From: Charina bottae
Lineage: Eukaryota; Chordata; Lepidosauria; Squamata; Charinaidae
Length of the DNA stretch: 64,000 nucleotides
Assembly (NCBI GenBank): GCA_023362775.1
Contig: JALMGJ010000004.1
Coordinates: 84,957,298-85,021,297 of the forward strand
Direction: 5' to 3'
Part shown: positions 22,241 to 33,416 of the stretch, one piece after another
How positions within the stretch are numbered: the stretch's first letter is position 1
Layout of the letters: every line of letters starts with the position of its first letter
The notes under the pieces: generated by a model
Databases searched by the model: none
What the model was told of the DNA's origin: nothing
Seen by the model: only the letters and a program-made list of their open reading frames with translations
Made by a program: the position numbers and the translations under genes

Positions 22241-24311
22241 GTCAGGGGATGGAAGATGGCCCTTTCCAAACTGAATGTTCAGTGTAATAGGATGAATAAG
22301 AGGGGCACACATTTACAAGCTTTATCCACCCAGAGAGAAATGCATATGTTCAACACTTTGTATAATTTATAGGAATTATTAGTAACAGAAGGGGGTTATA
22401 TAAATCTAAATCCACTTTGGGAACCCCAAGGTTAGATTATTATTTTAGAGTAAGATGCCAAAATGCTATGGTAATGATTTAATTGCCTACTTTACCATAT
22501 AAGACAGGTATAAATAATGATGATCTTAAGGGAGCAACTAATGAAAATATGGAACAAGACAGTTGTCACTGAGAATGTATTTCTGTCATCAATCCAGCAT
22601 ATCAAGTTGTTACTAATTACTATTGTTGTTTTATTTTGCAATCATTATAATTCTTTATTTTTTAAAAAAAGTAGAAGATGGCATCTCAGAATATACTGTA
22701 TGTGTCCATTATCTTTCATTCTGGAATGCCATTTGCAAATCTAATAGTTGCTGGAACTTAATATATGATCTAAGGCTCAGAGATGAACATTTACCTGTTT
22801 TTCACATGTATGGAAGGCAAATCATCTTGCACTAAAATTCCTGCGATTAAAAACAAATGTGGAAAAATCATATTACTAATTATTCCAGTGAATTGGACAT
22901 TTTGAGTTAATTATTCCCAAAGTAGGCTACCTATTTGTGACAAATCTCTCAGTGAAAAGAAACAATGGGAGCTTATATAATGTTTGACTGTAAAAGCATT
23001 GGTTACCATGTATTCATACATACATTAGGCATTTTTATCATCACATATGTTACATGTGCTTCCATGTAACATTGCAGTTATAGTGTAATCTAGTGCCACT
23101 TATTATAAAGTGTTACTAAGAGGAACATAAAACTCTTACATTTATTATTCCACTGAATAGTGGCAATTCTAATCAATTAAAAAAAACATGCAATTACAAA
23201 GAATTATCATGGTCACTAGTTTTCTCCAAAATGTTCTTAAATCTTATCTTCTTAATCATTAGAGATAATAATTTATAATGAATGTGAACACTTATCTAAT
23301 AATAAACTAGCTACTAAAAGTTATGGGACTAAGCTGGAAACAGAAATTATCCAAGTAATGCTTTGAGTTAAGTGGCACAAAGTACATACTAAAAACTATG
23401 CAAAAATATAGGTGACTACAGTGTACTTACATGTAAGTATCTTGTACTTTCTCTGTATGGATATTGGAAACCCATGTATTTATAATATGCATTTTGATTA
23501 TTTTATACAGTAGGAGATAAGAGTTTGCAGTTACAATCATGAATTATAACAATACATGCCAAACTGTCATCGTTAAATTATATTTCCCAAACCCTTTAAT
23601 TTACTGCCAGTCATAGTTTCTTTAAAACCTAACCATCAATCCATTTTGTCTCTTTTTTTATTTGGGTGTCATAAGGTCCTTTCAAACACCTTTGGAGCAA
23701 AGAATTCTATTTGCTAATAGCTTTGCTGCCAGCACTCTGTCTGGGAACTGCTTAGAAATCTATTTCTAGCCCAACCCTGGCAGTTTGTTCTTTCTGTCTT
23801 CCTTAGGGAATCTTGCATGTTAATATGATGAAAAATGTTGCCATTTGCTCTAGTATTTTTAGTGTGAGCAATGGAAAGATAGCCAAAGAGAGAAGTTCCT
23901 TATCCCTATTTCACTGAAGCATCTCACCTGGAATTTCTGCTGTTTACTTCCAAATAACTGCAGGTAATCTTACATTGTGAGTACAAAATGCTTCCATCGA
24001 ACAGCAGACGATGCCTTTATCGATAAAGTTTTTTCCCCCCAAACATACATATTTATATCATTGATCCTTTTCATTTCATCATTTTTTTCTATCATGATCT
24101 TCCAAAAGCAATACATTCAAAGTAGTAAGATAACACAAATGAATCACAGAGAGAAATATTGTTAACTTGAACCTTGCAAAGCTTCCAAGCCTCTTCTGCC
24201 ATAGCTGTCCTTCTCTGAAGCACTATTGTTACTGTCCAAAGCACTGAATCACTTAATCTCCTTTCAGTTGGCCAATTTTAACAGGTTCCTAAAATAAATC
24301 TGAGGCTTATA

Positions 24312-24313
<2 letters not shown>

Positions 24314-24357
<44 letters not shown>
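24314..24357. repeat. (ATT)n microsatellite
   Basis: Fourteen or so tandem ATT units inside the inferred CADM2 3' UTR. Confidence 0.95.
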
Positions 24358-26989
24358 GATTTTTTTTAACTGTACTTCTATTGGGTTTCTTGAGCTTCTT
24401 TAATCATCTGGGGATTTTGACTTTGCAGACATCAGGCTTGCAGTAACTGTGTATGTATCTGCTATGCTTCTAGTACATAATGGCCAGTGATTAGGCTATA
24501 GTTTGTATAATGGAGATTTCTGAGTGGCTTACATGTAATGGATCCCATATTGGGCTATCCAGGTATTGTAATCTCGGTATGAGTAATTTGATGGCACTGA
24601 TGCACTTTGGGTCTCAGGCTTGCTCAAGGGAGGGGAAGGGGAAAGAGGATTGCATTGAATTGCCTCACTTTTCACAATTGAGCCCACTGAGGTAATGCAT
24701 TGTGCCATTTTTTTTACAGAATATTAATGTTACATTTTTAAAAAGAATATCTTATATACATATAATATTTCAATATATAATTTACTTGATTGAAATATTT
24801 TTTACTTTCAGATAAGAGCTGCTCAGCTGACAGCATTATGAAGCATTCCAAATTATGAGTACGCTGCTTTAAGGATCAACATGTAAAGCTTAGGCTGCTA
24901 TCTCTACTAGTCATCTAATTTTGTTAACATAAGAAAAATGGTAATGGAAGCCACTTCCAACAAAGATAATTCTGAATAATTAGCATTTTTATTTTCTTTG
25001 AAGGTTAATGGAATATTTTCTGCTACAAGGAGCTCTAGATGGGCAAGCAATTGCCAGACTGCCTTGCGGGGCTCTGAAAAATGGGGAAAATAATTAAAAA
25101 TAATGTTGTCTAGCAAATCACCTTATTTTGGTTAATTCTGGTGCTGGTGCCACAAGCTATGACTCCCTAAATATATTGACCACACTTTTATAGAAAATTA
25201 ATGCTAAAGCTCAAAAGTTTCAAAGATCTTAAGTGTCATTAGGTTTGCTTTGGCAATTGCCTTTAAAATAAGTTTCACTTGAAGAGCCAGTTAAGCAAGA
25301 TTTATAGCTTTTCTGTCCTTTAGAACATTTACACCACATCTCCATGTATGCAAACTACAGCCTTCTATAGTGACATATACTCAATTCATTGCTAAGTCAT
25401 ACTTAGCCTTGTTTGACTGTCTTCATTAAACATGTACCAAGTCTTGCATGAAAGTAGTATAGATATATCCCACAGACTAAACCACAGGTTCAGTTTCTGC
25501 TGCAGATATCATGTAAATCTTCCTAATGGCCAATTTTATCTTATTTATTATCCTATAGGAAAGAGTTAATTAGCAGCTGGATGCACAAATGCTTGGGCAA
25601 GCTAAGTGGAAAAAAGAAAGCTGAAAGGACATCAAAATGTTAAGTATGTTCAGTATGAAGTACTTATCAATTATACTCAAGAGATTTGCAGTCCAATCTG
25701 CATTTGAACATGCAGACCCATCCACAAGTAATCAATTTGTGTGCACCAATTCATTGATTACATAGTGTGCTTCATTTTGTAGAGCATTTTTAGGGGCCCA
25801 ATATGCATAGAAATATTTTGAAAAAAGTAGGGATGATAATTCATGGGCATATGGAAAAAAACAGGGTAGCAAAGAAACTCCACAGAAATAGTTTTCCATA
25901 TCTTAGAATAGATATAATTGGTGGTGTTAGCCTATTGCACTTCTCAAATTGTTTTGCATAATTATTCAGTTGTTTGCTTTAAAAGTATCCCATAATTATT
26001 GGTACTGATACTACAACAGTCACTTGTCAAAACTACTTCTGTCTCTAGGTTCTGATAGGTAAGAAATTCTTACATATGCATTTTGAGCATTATTCCAGTT
26101 TTCAAAACTTTGGAAAATGATATGTGAAAATACACAGAGCACAGCAAGAAAGATGAATTTTCTAATCCAGTGTGCAGTGATTCATACAATAAAACAAATG
26201 TCTCCGTATAATTTTCCTGAAATGTATGTTCAAGAACCTGCATAGAAGAAGAGAAATTCCTTATTGATATCACTGATAGTTCTGGCCCCAATCCTTTAAG
26301 TTAGCTGTAGCCAACCTGGCAACTTCCAGTTTAATTGGGAACCCAACTTTAAACTTATTATAACACAGCTATATTAACATTTCAGATAAATTATTTACCT
26401 TTAAAAATAAAATGTAGACAAAACTGCCCAACTCAGGCACTTTCATGTGGGTTCAGAAATAGTCTTTTTCCAAAAAGATTTTATTTTAGCACAAGATTTG
26501 CAATCACTATACTAATCACCAATGCACTGTGCATTAGTATTTCTTTATAATTTTTCAAACTGAAAAGGTGATTTAATGAAAAAAAATATTTATAAAAGAA
26601 TGATGCATTGATAACTGTAATATTTTTTTTATATTCTAGAAACATAGATATTCAAATTATATATTTTCTGTAAGCTTCTGACTAATTTGGCAATAATATG
26701 TATATACTTTAAATTATATTTTATATATTTTCTGCATTTCCATATGTGCATGCATACATATGCAGACATGCCAAAGGACTGCTTTCTTTTCAAACATAAT
26801 TTGTACAAATTCAGCAGGTCCTCATTTTCTATAACCAGCCTCACAATTTTATAAGTGGGAAAAAAGAAAGCAGCACTATTTAAAAACAACAACAAAAACT
26901 CTATGCACTATATAGTTTTCCAGCATTTTCAATTCAAAATGCACTTTATAGTTTCACCAAAAGTTGGGTTGTTCAGTCTTTTGCAATTG

Positions 26990-27083
26990 TTCCTTCCTTC
27001 CTTCCTTCCTTCCTTCCTTCCTTCCTTCCTTCCTTCCTTCCTTCCTTCCTTCCTTCCTTCCATCCATCCATCCATCCATCCAT
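26990..27083. repeat. Compound microsatellite (TTCC)n-(ATCC)n
   Basis: About seventeen TTCC units followed by about six ATCC units. Translated frames here (KEGR or LPSF repeats) are artefacts. Confidence 0.95.
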
Positions 27084-27715
27084 CATTCTTCTTTTTTAAA
27101 AAACCTGAAAAGGGTTTTTTTTGAGTAAATAAGGTGGTGCTCATGAAAAGATTACCAACTTCCAATTTTCCCATTGAAGTAGGTCCACAAAGGTCAAGTT
27201 ATAAACTGTTCCCCATTCATTTTATTTTTAGGATTGCACCTTTGGGGAATGCACTTATAAGTCTCCATTGTTCTAATACATAAAATATTTTCTATCTGAT
27301 CCAGGATTGCTAGACCAATGGGACTGGTAAGCACTATCTTTCCCCAGGTTGGTAGCTAACTGCAAAGTGACTACAATGGTCTAAGAACTACAGTGTAACT
27401 GACATGCAATTTCAGCCATGGTTTGAACACTTCATCACTTAATTCCACACAGAGGAATTAAGCACACAGAACTGACAATGGAAGCACAGTTTCTCCATTA
27501 TTTCATAATTTTTACTGAACAAAATGCATATTGTAATGTTAGGTACATGACACTTGCATGTTGCTATGCCTATATACTTTCAGAGTATTCAATGTGTACT
27601 TCGTGGCGCTTAAAAATGTCATGTACAATTTTTATCAACATTCTACAGGGTTCCCATTTGCACTTCATCTTTCAGTAAAGTCTTGTCAGAGAAATGTCTG
27701 AATATTATTAAAAAG

Positions 27716-27721
27716 AATAAA
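27716..27721 (+). terminator. CADM2: Candidate distal polyadenylation signal AATAAA
   Basis: AATAAA in attaaaaagaataaaatttc, followed within 40 bases by a G/T-richer stretch (ttagttatctgttggac...gtgtc). It sits where mobile-element-poor sequence ends, so it is my best guess for the distal CADM2 end. Confidence 0.35.
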
Positions 27722-27738
27722 ATTTCAATTTTAGTTAT

Positions 27739-29464
27739 CTGTTGGACATTACTGAAGTGTCTATTCATTTAATACATTTTGGAATTCTTGAATGTAATAT
27801 GGAAAATTACCAGAGCACACATTGGCAAATGTAAAGAGGGAAAAAAATGCCCTGAATAAATATTAGCAAGTATGAGAAAAACTGAACCTTTCCCAATTAA
27901 AAAAAAAAAGTTTAAGGCATCACCCATAATGAAGTACTATGAAATGGCTTATACAATATCCTTAACTAGGAGCCTTATTTCATATATTGAAATATCAGCT
28001 GGATGATTGAACAAGAGATACAAGACTGCCAAAATGGACACTGAAAGCAAAGAAGACCCATCCATAAGGAAGGAGATCAGAGCCAGAAAGAGTCTCATCT
28101 GAGAGTTGCCTATGTAATGTCAAGTTTTACACACAAAATTTTATAGCTGTGCCAGCTCTGACAGAAACAATAATCTGGGCCAAGAGCATGTGAAATATCA
28201 CAGTACAGACTAGGAAAATATCTGCATGATATTAATATATAGGGCTTTAAATTGTAAACATGAAGCATGCAAGGATTATATCTTAACCACAGAAGTGGAA
28301 CATCCCCAGAATACTGCCTATAGATATTGGATAAATTTGATAGGAGATCATGGGGTTTTTTTTAATCAAGGGATCACTAGACAAGAAAATTTCAAAGCTA
28401 ATCAGACCAAATACCAAGGATGGTGAGAAGATGCACATTTGAAGCAGGCAGACTAGGACAATTTTAATTCCCTTCCCACATATTGAGACAAAAAGATGAA
28501 TAAAAGTGGGGAATAAAAGCTCCCTCTGCAGCTTTCGATCATAAACATAACCAGCATTACAACTCTGAAACTAGCAGTTATGTATTTGATAGAGAATATG
28601 TTGTACTAGAACACCAGTCAGCTTCTCAAAACAACAACAAGAACAACAAAATCTGTATAAAAAGCAACTGGGATTTAAATATGTGCCCCATACGGTACAT
28701 ATTTTAAATAATGTTCTAAGCTGATAGTATCAAGTCTGGTACTATCAAATCTAAATTTTACTCCAGTCAAAAAGCAAAAAAAAGTGTGTGAGAATGGGCA
28801 GTAGGAACAGGAGTTATATGTAGTTTTTGGTATCGCCAAGAGCTTACTATGCTACAGCTGCCATAATTACTTCAAACAGTAATCATGGCAGCAAACAATA
28901 TGAAGCCATATGGCATATATACATAATTTGAGTGTGGATGTATATATCTAGGCAACTTACTATTTGGGGGTTAATTTAGTCTAATTTAAACTATTAAGAA
29001 ACATTTCTGGAGTTAACCAGTGATTCCACTAAAAGGTAGACAGATGTCTTATCAGTATAATTCACAAAAAGACAACTTTTCAGCCATTTTCTAAAGCACT
29101 AGCTAGCTTGAGCGGTTGATTTTCATGGACAGCAGGCACACTTCTGTGGAGATCTCTGATGAGAAAGGTGTGAAAAAACAGTACACTGACTTAGTTACAA
29201 AGACCAGCAGCAACCATGCTTAGATAATAACCCAGGCAGAGGTCACCAGGGTGTGTGGACTTACTTGGGAAGCCTAACCAGGAGCTTGAATGGCCTCTCC
29301 CATGGAAACACTTTGAAGTTGCCTCCCTTAGTTATCTCTGCTTACAGTTCTTGCAGAGAGAGCAGAAACTCCCTTTGAAATACAAAGAGGGAAAAGAGAA
29401 GAGAGCATGTAACACCACCATGTTACATGTATCACACTACTCCCCCAGCTGTGCTCTACTGTGG
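27739..29464. other. Intergenic or distal UTR DNA, nothing recognised
   Basis: AT-rich, no clear repeat family and no coding signature. Confidence 0.45.
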
Positions 29465-29518
29465 GTAAGATCACAGAATTGTAGAGATGGAAGGGACCTT
29501 GGAGGTCTTCTAGTCATT
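29465..29518 (-). mobile_element. CR1 3'-end scrap (minus)
   Basis: agatcacagaattgtagagatggaagggaccttggaggtc is the reverse complement of the CR1 3' terminus. Confidence 0.8.
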
Positions 29519-30208
29519 ATTCTTTTATTGGCATGGCATTAACTTAGAATTTAAGGCTTAGAATCTATTACCTTGTATAGTATCAAGGCTTGCTACTAGC
29601 TATATTATGAATTATTTTACTTTATTGGAGTGATCATGATTCTTATTGTCAAGTTTTCATTTAATAAGGAGTTAAAATTAATTCTGCTGTCTCATGAATT
29701 TAGTCTCATGACTTCTCTTGTATGGGTCTTAGCTACCTCATATATCTAAGAAATAAATATAGCCAAACGTGAATCTCACACAAAAGGTTCTGTACTTGAA
29801 GCAATTGTCATCTGTGTGGCTTTCCCATGGGACACCCTGTTCTTTAATAATCACCACAAAAATGTGGAGATTAAGAAGAGGAGCATTGTCAATCCTTTTT
29901 AACCTGACAGCCTCACTTGCTCAACACATTGAACTGGATCATTCATAAGTCCACTGTATTGTATGAACTCTGAAATCTAGTTATTTCTGGGTCAGGATCA
30001 AGACCCAGATCCCCAAGAGTACCCTGAGGTAATTATTAGTTACATACCGTAACTGATCAGGCTATGTTGTAGGAAATCAGAAGAGACAGTTAACTTGGTC
30101 TTTTAGCCTCTGGATATAGAGATAAGAGTGAGAACAACACTCCAAGAATAGGACTGTTCCAGGCATTCTGTAGGATTTTGTTTTCCTTTCCTTATTTTTA
30201 TTACTTTC
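29519..30208. other. Intergenic DNA, nothing recognised
   Basis: No gene or repeat signature seen. Confidence 0.45.
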
Positions 30209-30222
30209 TACTCTTCCACTAA

Positions 30223-30555
30223 AGGGGCGTGGTGGCTCAGCGGGTAAGACACCAGGCCTGTCGATCGGAAGATCACAAGTTCAGAGGTTCGAATCCCTAG
30301 CCCTGCGTGCGGAGTGAGCTCCCGCACTAGCTCCAGCTCTTGCCAACCTAGCAATTCGAAAGCATGCAAATGCAAGTAGATGAATAGGTACCACTTCGGT
30401 GGGTAGGTAACAGTGTTCCGCGCACGTCATGCAGCCACATGACCGTGGAAGCGTCTTCGGACAACGCTGGCTCTTCGTCTAACAAACAGAGATGAGCACC
30501 GGCCCCTAGAGTCGGACATGACTGCACAAATGTGCAGGGGGAACCTTTACCTTTT
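30223..30555 (+). mobile_element. Sauria-type SINE (plus) with 14-bp target duplication
   Basis: The head gggcgtggtggctcagcggg carries a pol III A-box-like stretch, and GGTTCGAATCC at 30286-30296 is a perfect B box. The body has ccacttcggtgggtaggtaacagtg and gagatgagcacc.gcccctagagtcgg, and the tail is gggggaacctttaccttttt. Flanks TACTCTTCCACTAA at 30209-30222 and 30556-30569 are identical, so this is a complete and fairly recent insertion. Confidence 0.93.
30286..30296 (+). promoter_or_regulatory. RNA polymerase III B box of the SINE
   Basis: GGTTCGAATCC matches the tRNA-type internal promoter consensus, with an A-box-like TGGCTCAGCGGG about 45 bases upstream. Confidence 0.7.
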
Positions 30556-30569
30556 TACTCTTCCACTAA

Positions 30570-31189
30570 GGTGAAGGACAGGGGGCTTAAAACAACAGCA
30601 GAGAGTTTATATGATTAGTTACCACTAAGTTACCACCAGTTTTAATCTTATATATTATAACATACATACATACTGCAAAGGATACCAGTTAAGATGACTG
30701 CTCTTAAAGCAACCACAGCAGCTTCAGATTTGTTTTTCTACTGTTGGCTCACAAGGTAAGTCATTTACCCAGGAATATCAGCAAATGTATTCAGCTGTGT
30801 TGTGTTCAGTTTTTACTTCTATATCCTATAAACTTCTATTGTTTGTTTTGAATGCATTATATTCCCTTCTATGTATAAGTTGTACTTTGAAAAATATCTG
30901 TGCAATTTCATATATTACACTGTCTTTTGATACAGAAAGCACTGCATAAAGAATTTAAGAGACATAAAATGTTTATCTTTGTTTTTATGATAACCATCTG
31001 TGTTGTGCTTGGTAAAACTGTTTTGTTTTTTCAAGTCCATAAAACTTAACCTCATGGATCATTGCTTTGTGTCTCCAATTTTCATTCCTAAGGTACTATC
31101 AACATGCTTTAACATATATAAAAGGCAAATAAAACTCTAACATATCTGTAAATATTTAGCAGAAAATTCTATGTAATAAACATTGGAAG
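30570..31189. other. Intergenic DNA, nothing recognised
   Basis: AT-rich, no signature. Confidence 0.45.
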
Positions 31190-31400
31190 GGCTACTGGAA
31201 AAGACCTACCCCTAAATAGGACTACTTGCATGCACAATATCTCATGTTTCCTAAGTATGCATTGCTTTTTCTGGATATATTAAACCACAGACTAGACAGA
31301 CTTCTATTTGGCTGCTTCAACTTGGTTTCCTATATGGAGCAGAGGATTGTATTTGATGACCTAAATGGATACTTCCAACTCTGTGATTCTGTTATTGTTG
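31190..31400 (+). mobile_element. CR1 3' end (plus), diverged
   Basis: The run cagactagacagacttctatttggctgcttc...ttgatgacctaaatgg..acttccaactctgtgattctg follows the order of a CR1 3' UTR and ends in the attctg-type terminus. The left limit is uncertain. Confidence 0.6.
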
Positions 31401-31863
31401 TCATTATTTTCATGATCATTATTATAGTCTTCAAACTATTGTTTGAACTGGTCTGCCCCAATTTATAGTCTTGGATGGAGCATAAACTTTATGAGACCAG
31501 ACTAAATCATTACCAAAATAGGTACCCTCCAAGTCCATGGTGGACAAATGCGTGTCAAAGTTTATTACCACTTCAGGGCAGAGAAAAGAGATGTAGGCTT
31601 TAAATATTGAAGGTGACATACACATCTGGCAATAGCTGATTTTCATTGTTATAAGAGCTCCTTCGATATCTGCTATAAATGCAACTTACCTGATTGTCCT
31701 TGACCAGGGTCTTCTGCTGCTAAGCTCATGAGTGCATGCTTCTGGGGCTACAGATTTACTACCATGCCTGGGATGAAGGAGGAAAAATGTAGTATGAAAA
31801 CCATAGCTAAAAATGAAGCATCAAGTTGCCAACACCTTACCCTAGTACTAGAGCTGCATGAAA
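31401..31863. other. Intergenic DNA, nothing recognised
   Basis: No gene or repeat family identified. Confidence 0.45.
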
Positions 31864-31871
31864 ATCTAGAT

Positions 31872-32173
31872 CAGTGCTTTCCAGAGTCCCGCTGTTGGCA
31901 ACACACCAATGGTGGCGGGGTAGGCACGGCGGTGTGCATGGCGGCGGTGACGTGCACGGCGGCCACAGCGGTGGCTTTGTGTTTCACGCTAAAACCCAGA
32001 AGTGTTGATGGCGTGCCGCTGCCGTCGCCGCTGCCGCCATCGCCACACACGCCACCGCCATCACTGCGTGCGCCACCGCCATTGCCGCAGGGGTGGCGGT
32101 GACACGCCATCAGCACTTCCAGGTTTTGTCGTGACACACTAATGTGTCACGACACAGAGTTTGGAAAGCTATG
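31872..32173. mobile_element. GC-rich hAT-type MITE
   Basis: A 302-bp element between 8-bp duplications ATCTAGAT (31864-31871 and 32174-32181), the length used by hAT transposases. Imperfect terminal inverted repeats cagtgctttccagagt and (reverse complement of the right end) catagctttccaaactc. Subterminal arms aaaacccagaagtgttgatggcgtg and cacgccatcagcacttccaggtttt pair closely. The centre is dense in GGC/CCG and CpG, very unlike the AT-rich flanks. No transposase. Confidence 0.75.
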
Positions 32174-32423
32174 ATCTAGATGAATCAACTGATCCAGGCA
32201 AAGAATCAACTACTCCAGCAACTGAGGCAGAATTTGCTCTAACTAGCAGCTTCTATACCTCTACTTGCTTATAATAGATTTCGGAAGTTCAGCCCATACA
32301 GTTGGGAGCCAGCATAGCTTCTCTATCTGCTCACGAAAAGCTATGCTGATGTATGTAAGGTGTGAATTTGTATTATGGAGAATCTGGTCATTTCACAACA
32401 GAATGTACCCAAACTTCTGAATC

Positions 32424-32599
32424 AGATGTTTTGAAGGGTTTTGGTTGGTTTGTGTGCTACAGTGATGCCGTGTGGTTGTAACAGTATGTTGGTAGTTTCT
32501 GAGATGTTTCTGATATATGGCAGTGTTATCCTTTTCATTGCTTCTCTTGATTGTTTTGTAGTGGGTTGAGTGGTCAGGCACTTTTTGATAAAGTTTGGC
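32424..32599 (-). mobile_element. Penelope-like element, inverted 5' part (RT-endonuclease linker)
   Basis: The minus strand reads without a stop through PNFIKKCLTTQ, KRITLPYIRNISETTNILLQ and PHGITVAHKPTKTLQNI. This is the linker between reverse transcriptase and endonuclease in Penelope-like elements. It ends in TTCAAAACATCT (32435 to 32424). The same 12 bases begin the + strand Penelope part at 33412, where the frame resumes as ILRNPKDP. So this is the 5' end of that copy, inverted. Confidence 0.7.
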
Positions 32600-33416
32600 C
32601 AAAGTATTTGAGCTTCATCTTCAGTATCTGTCCTCCCAATGAGCGGTCAGGGTTGATTTCCTTTCGGATTGACTGATTTGACCTCCTTGCAGTCCAAGGG
32701 ACTCTCAAGAATCTTCTCCAGCACCACAGTTTGAAAGCATCAATTCTTCGGCGCTCAGCCTTCCTTATGGTCCAACTCTCACAGCCATACATTACTACTG
32801 GGAAAACCATAGCTTTAATTATATGGACCTTTGTTGGCAAGGTGATGTCTCTGCTTTTTAATATGCTGTCTGGGCTTGCCATAGCTTTCCTCCCAAGGAG
32901 CAAGAGTCTTTTATTTTCATAGCTGCAGTCACCATCTGTGGTGATCTTGGAGCCGAAGAAAATAAAATCTGTCACTGCTTCCATTTCTTCCCCTTCTATT
33001 TGCCAGGAAGTGATGGGACCAGATGCCATGATGTGAGTTTTTTTAATGTTGAGTTTCAAGCCAGCTTTTGCACTCTTCTCTTTCACCCTCATCAAGAGGC
33101 TCTTTAGTTTATCTTCACTTTCTGCCATTAGGGTGGTATCGTCTGCATATCTGAGGTTGTTGATATTTCTCCCAGCAATCTTAACTCTGACTTGTGATTC
33201 ATCTAGCCCGGCATTTCTCATGATGTACTCTGCATATAAGTTAAACAAGCAGGGTGATAATATATTGCCTTGTCGTACTCCTTTCCCAATTTTGAACCAA
33301 TGGGTTCCATATCTGGTTCTAACTATTGCTTCTTGACCTGCAGGTAAGGTAGTCTGGTACTCCCATCTCTTTAAGAATTTGCCACAGTTTGTTGTGATCC
33401 ACACAATCGAATTCAA
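32574..33416 (-). pseudogene. BovB (RTE) LINE reverse-transcriptase fragment
   Basis: A 280-codon open frame on the minus strand with RTE/BovB reverse-transcriptase motifs in order. FDCVDHNKLW is at the 5' edge. Then come KIGKGVRQGNILSPCLFNLY, the catalytic NNLRYADDTTLM, a thumb segment with GLKLNIKKTHIM, and the C-terminal SKITTDGDCSYENKRLLLLG, MYGCESWTIRKAE and CWRRFLRVPWTARRSNQSI. It lacks the endonuclease and the fingers 5' of FDCVD and stops at LKMKLKYFG, without the rest of ORF2 or the 3' UTR. It is thus truncated at both ends. It is joined at about 32600 to Penelope sequence on its 3' side and at 33411 to Penelope sequence in the other orientation. The long intact frame suggests modest age. 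Confidence 0.9.

Larger units (their letters stand above)
18890..27738 (+). other. CADM2: Inferred long CADM2 3' UTR
   Basis: After the stop there is about 8.8 kb of AT-rich DNA. I recognise no LINE or SINE in it, only one small repeat fragment (22165-22240) and two microsatellites, in contrast to both flanks. Mammalian CADM2 transcripts have multi-kilobase 3' UTRs, so a UTR ending near the AATAAA at 27716 is plausible. Open frames here (for example 20642-21028 and 21640-22029) show no domains and are taken as chance. The 3' limit is inferred, not seen. Confidence 0.5.

Noticed and set aside
26929..27174. Frames with KEGR or LPSF repeats
   Set aside because: Direct translation of the TTCC/GGAA microsatellite.
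30223..30300. Possible tRNA gene (A and B boxes)
   Set aside because: It is the tRNA-derived head of a Sauria-type SINE; no cloverleaf and the SINE body follows directly.
31871..32137. 88-codon Gly/Arg/Cys-rich frame and its complement
   Set aside because: Produced by the GGC/CCG core of the hAT MITE.
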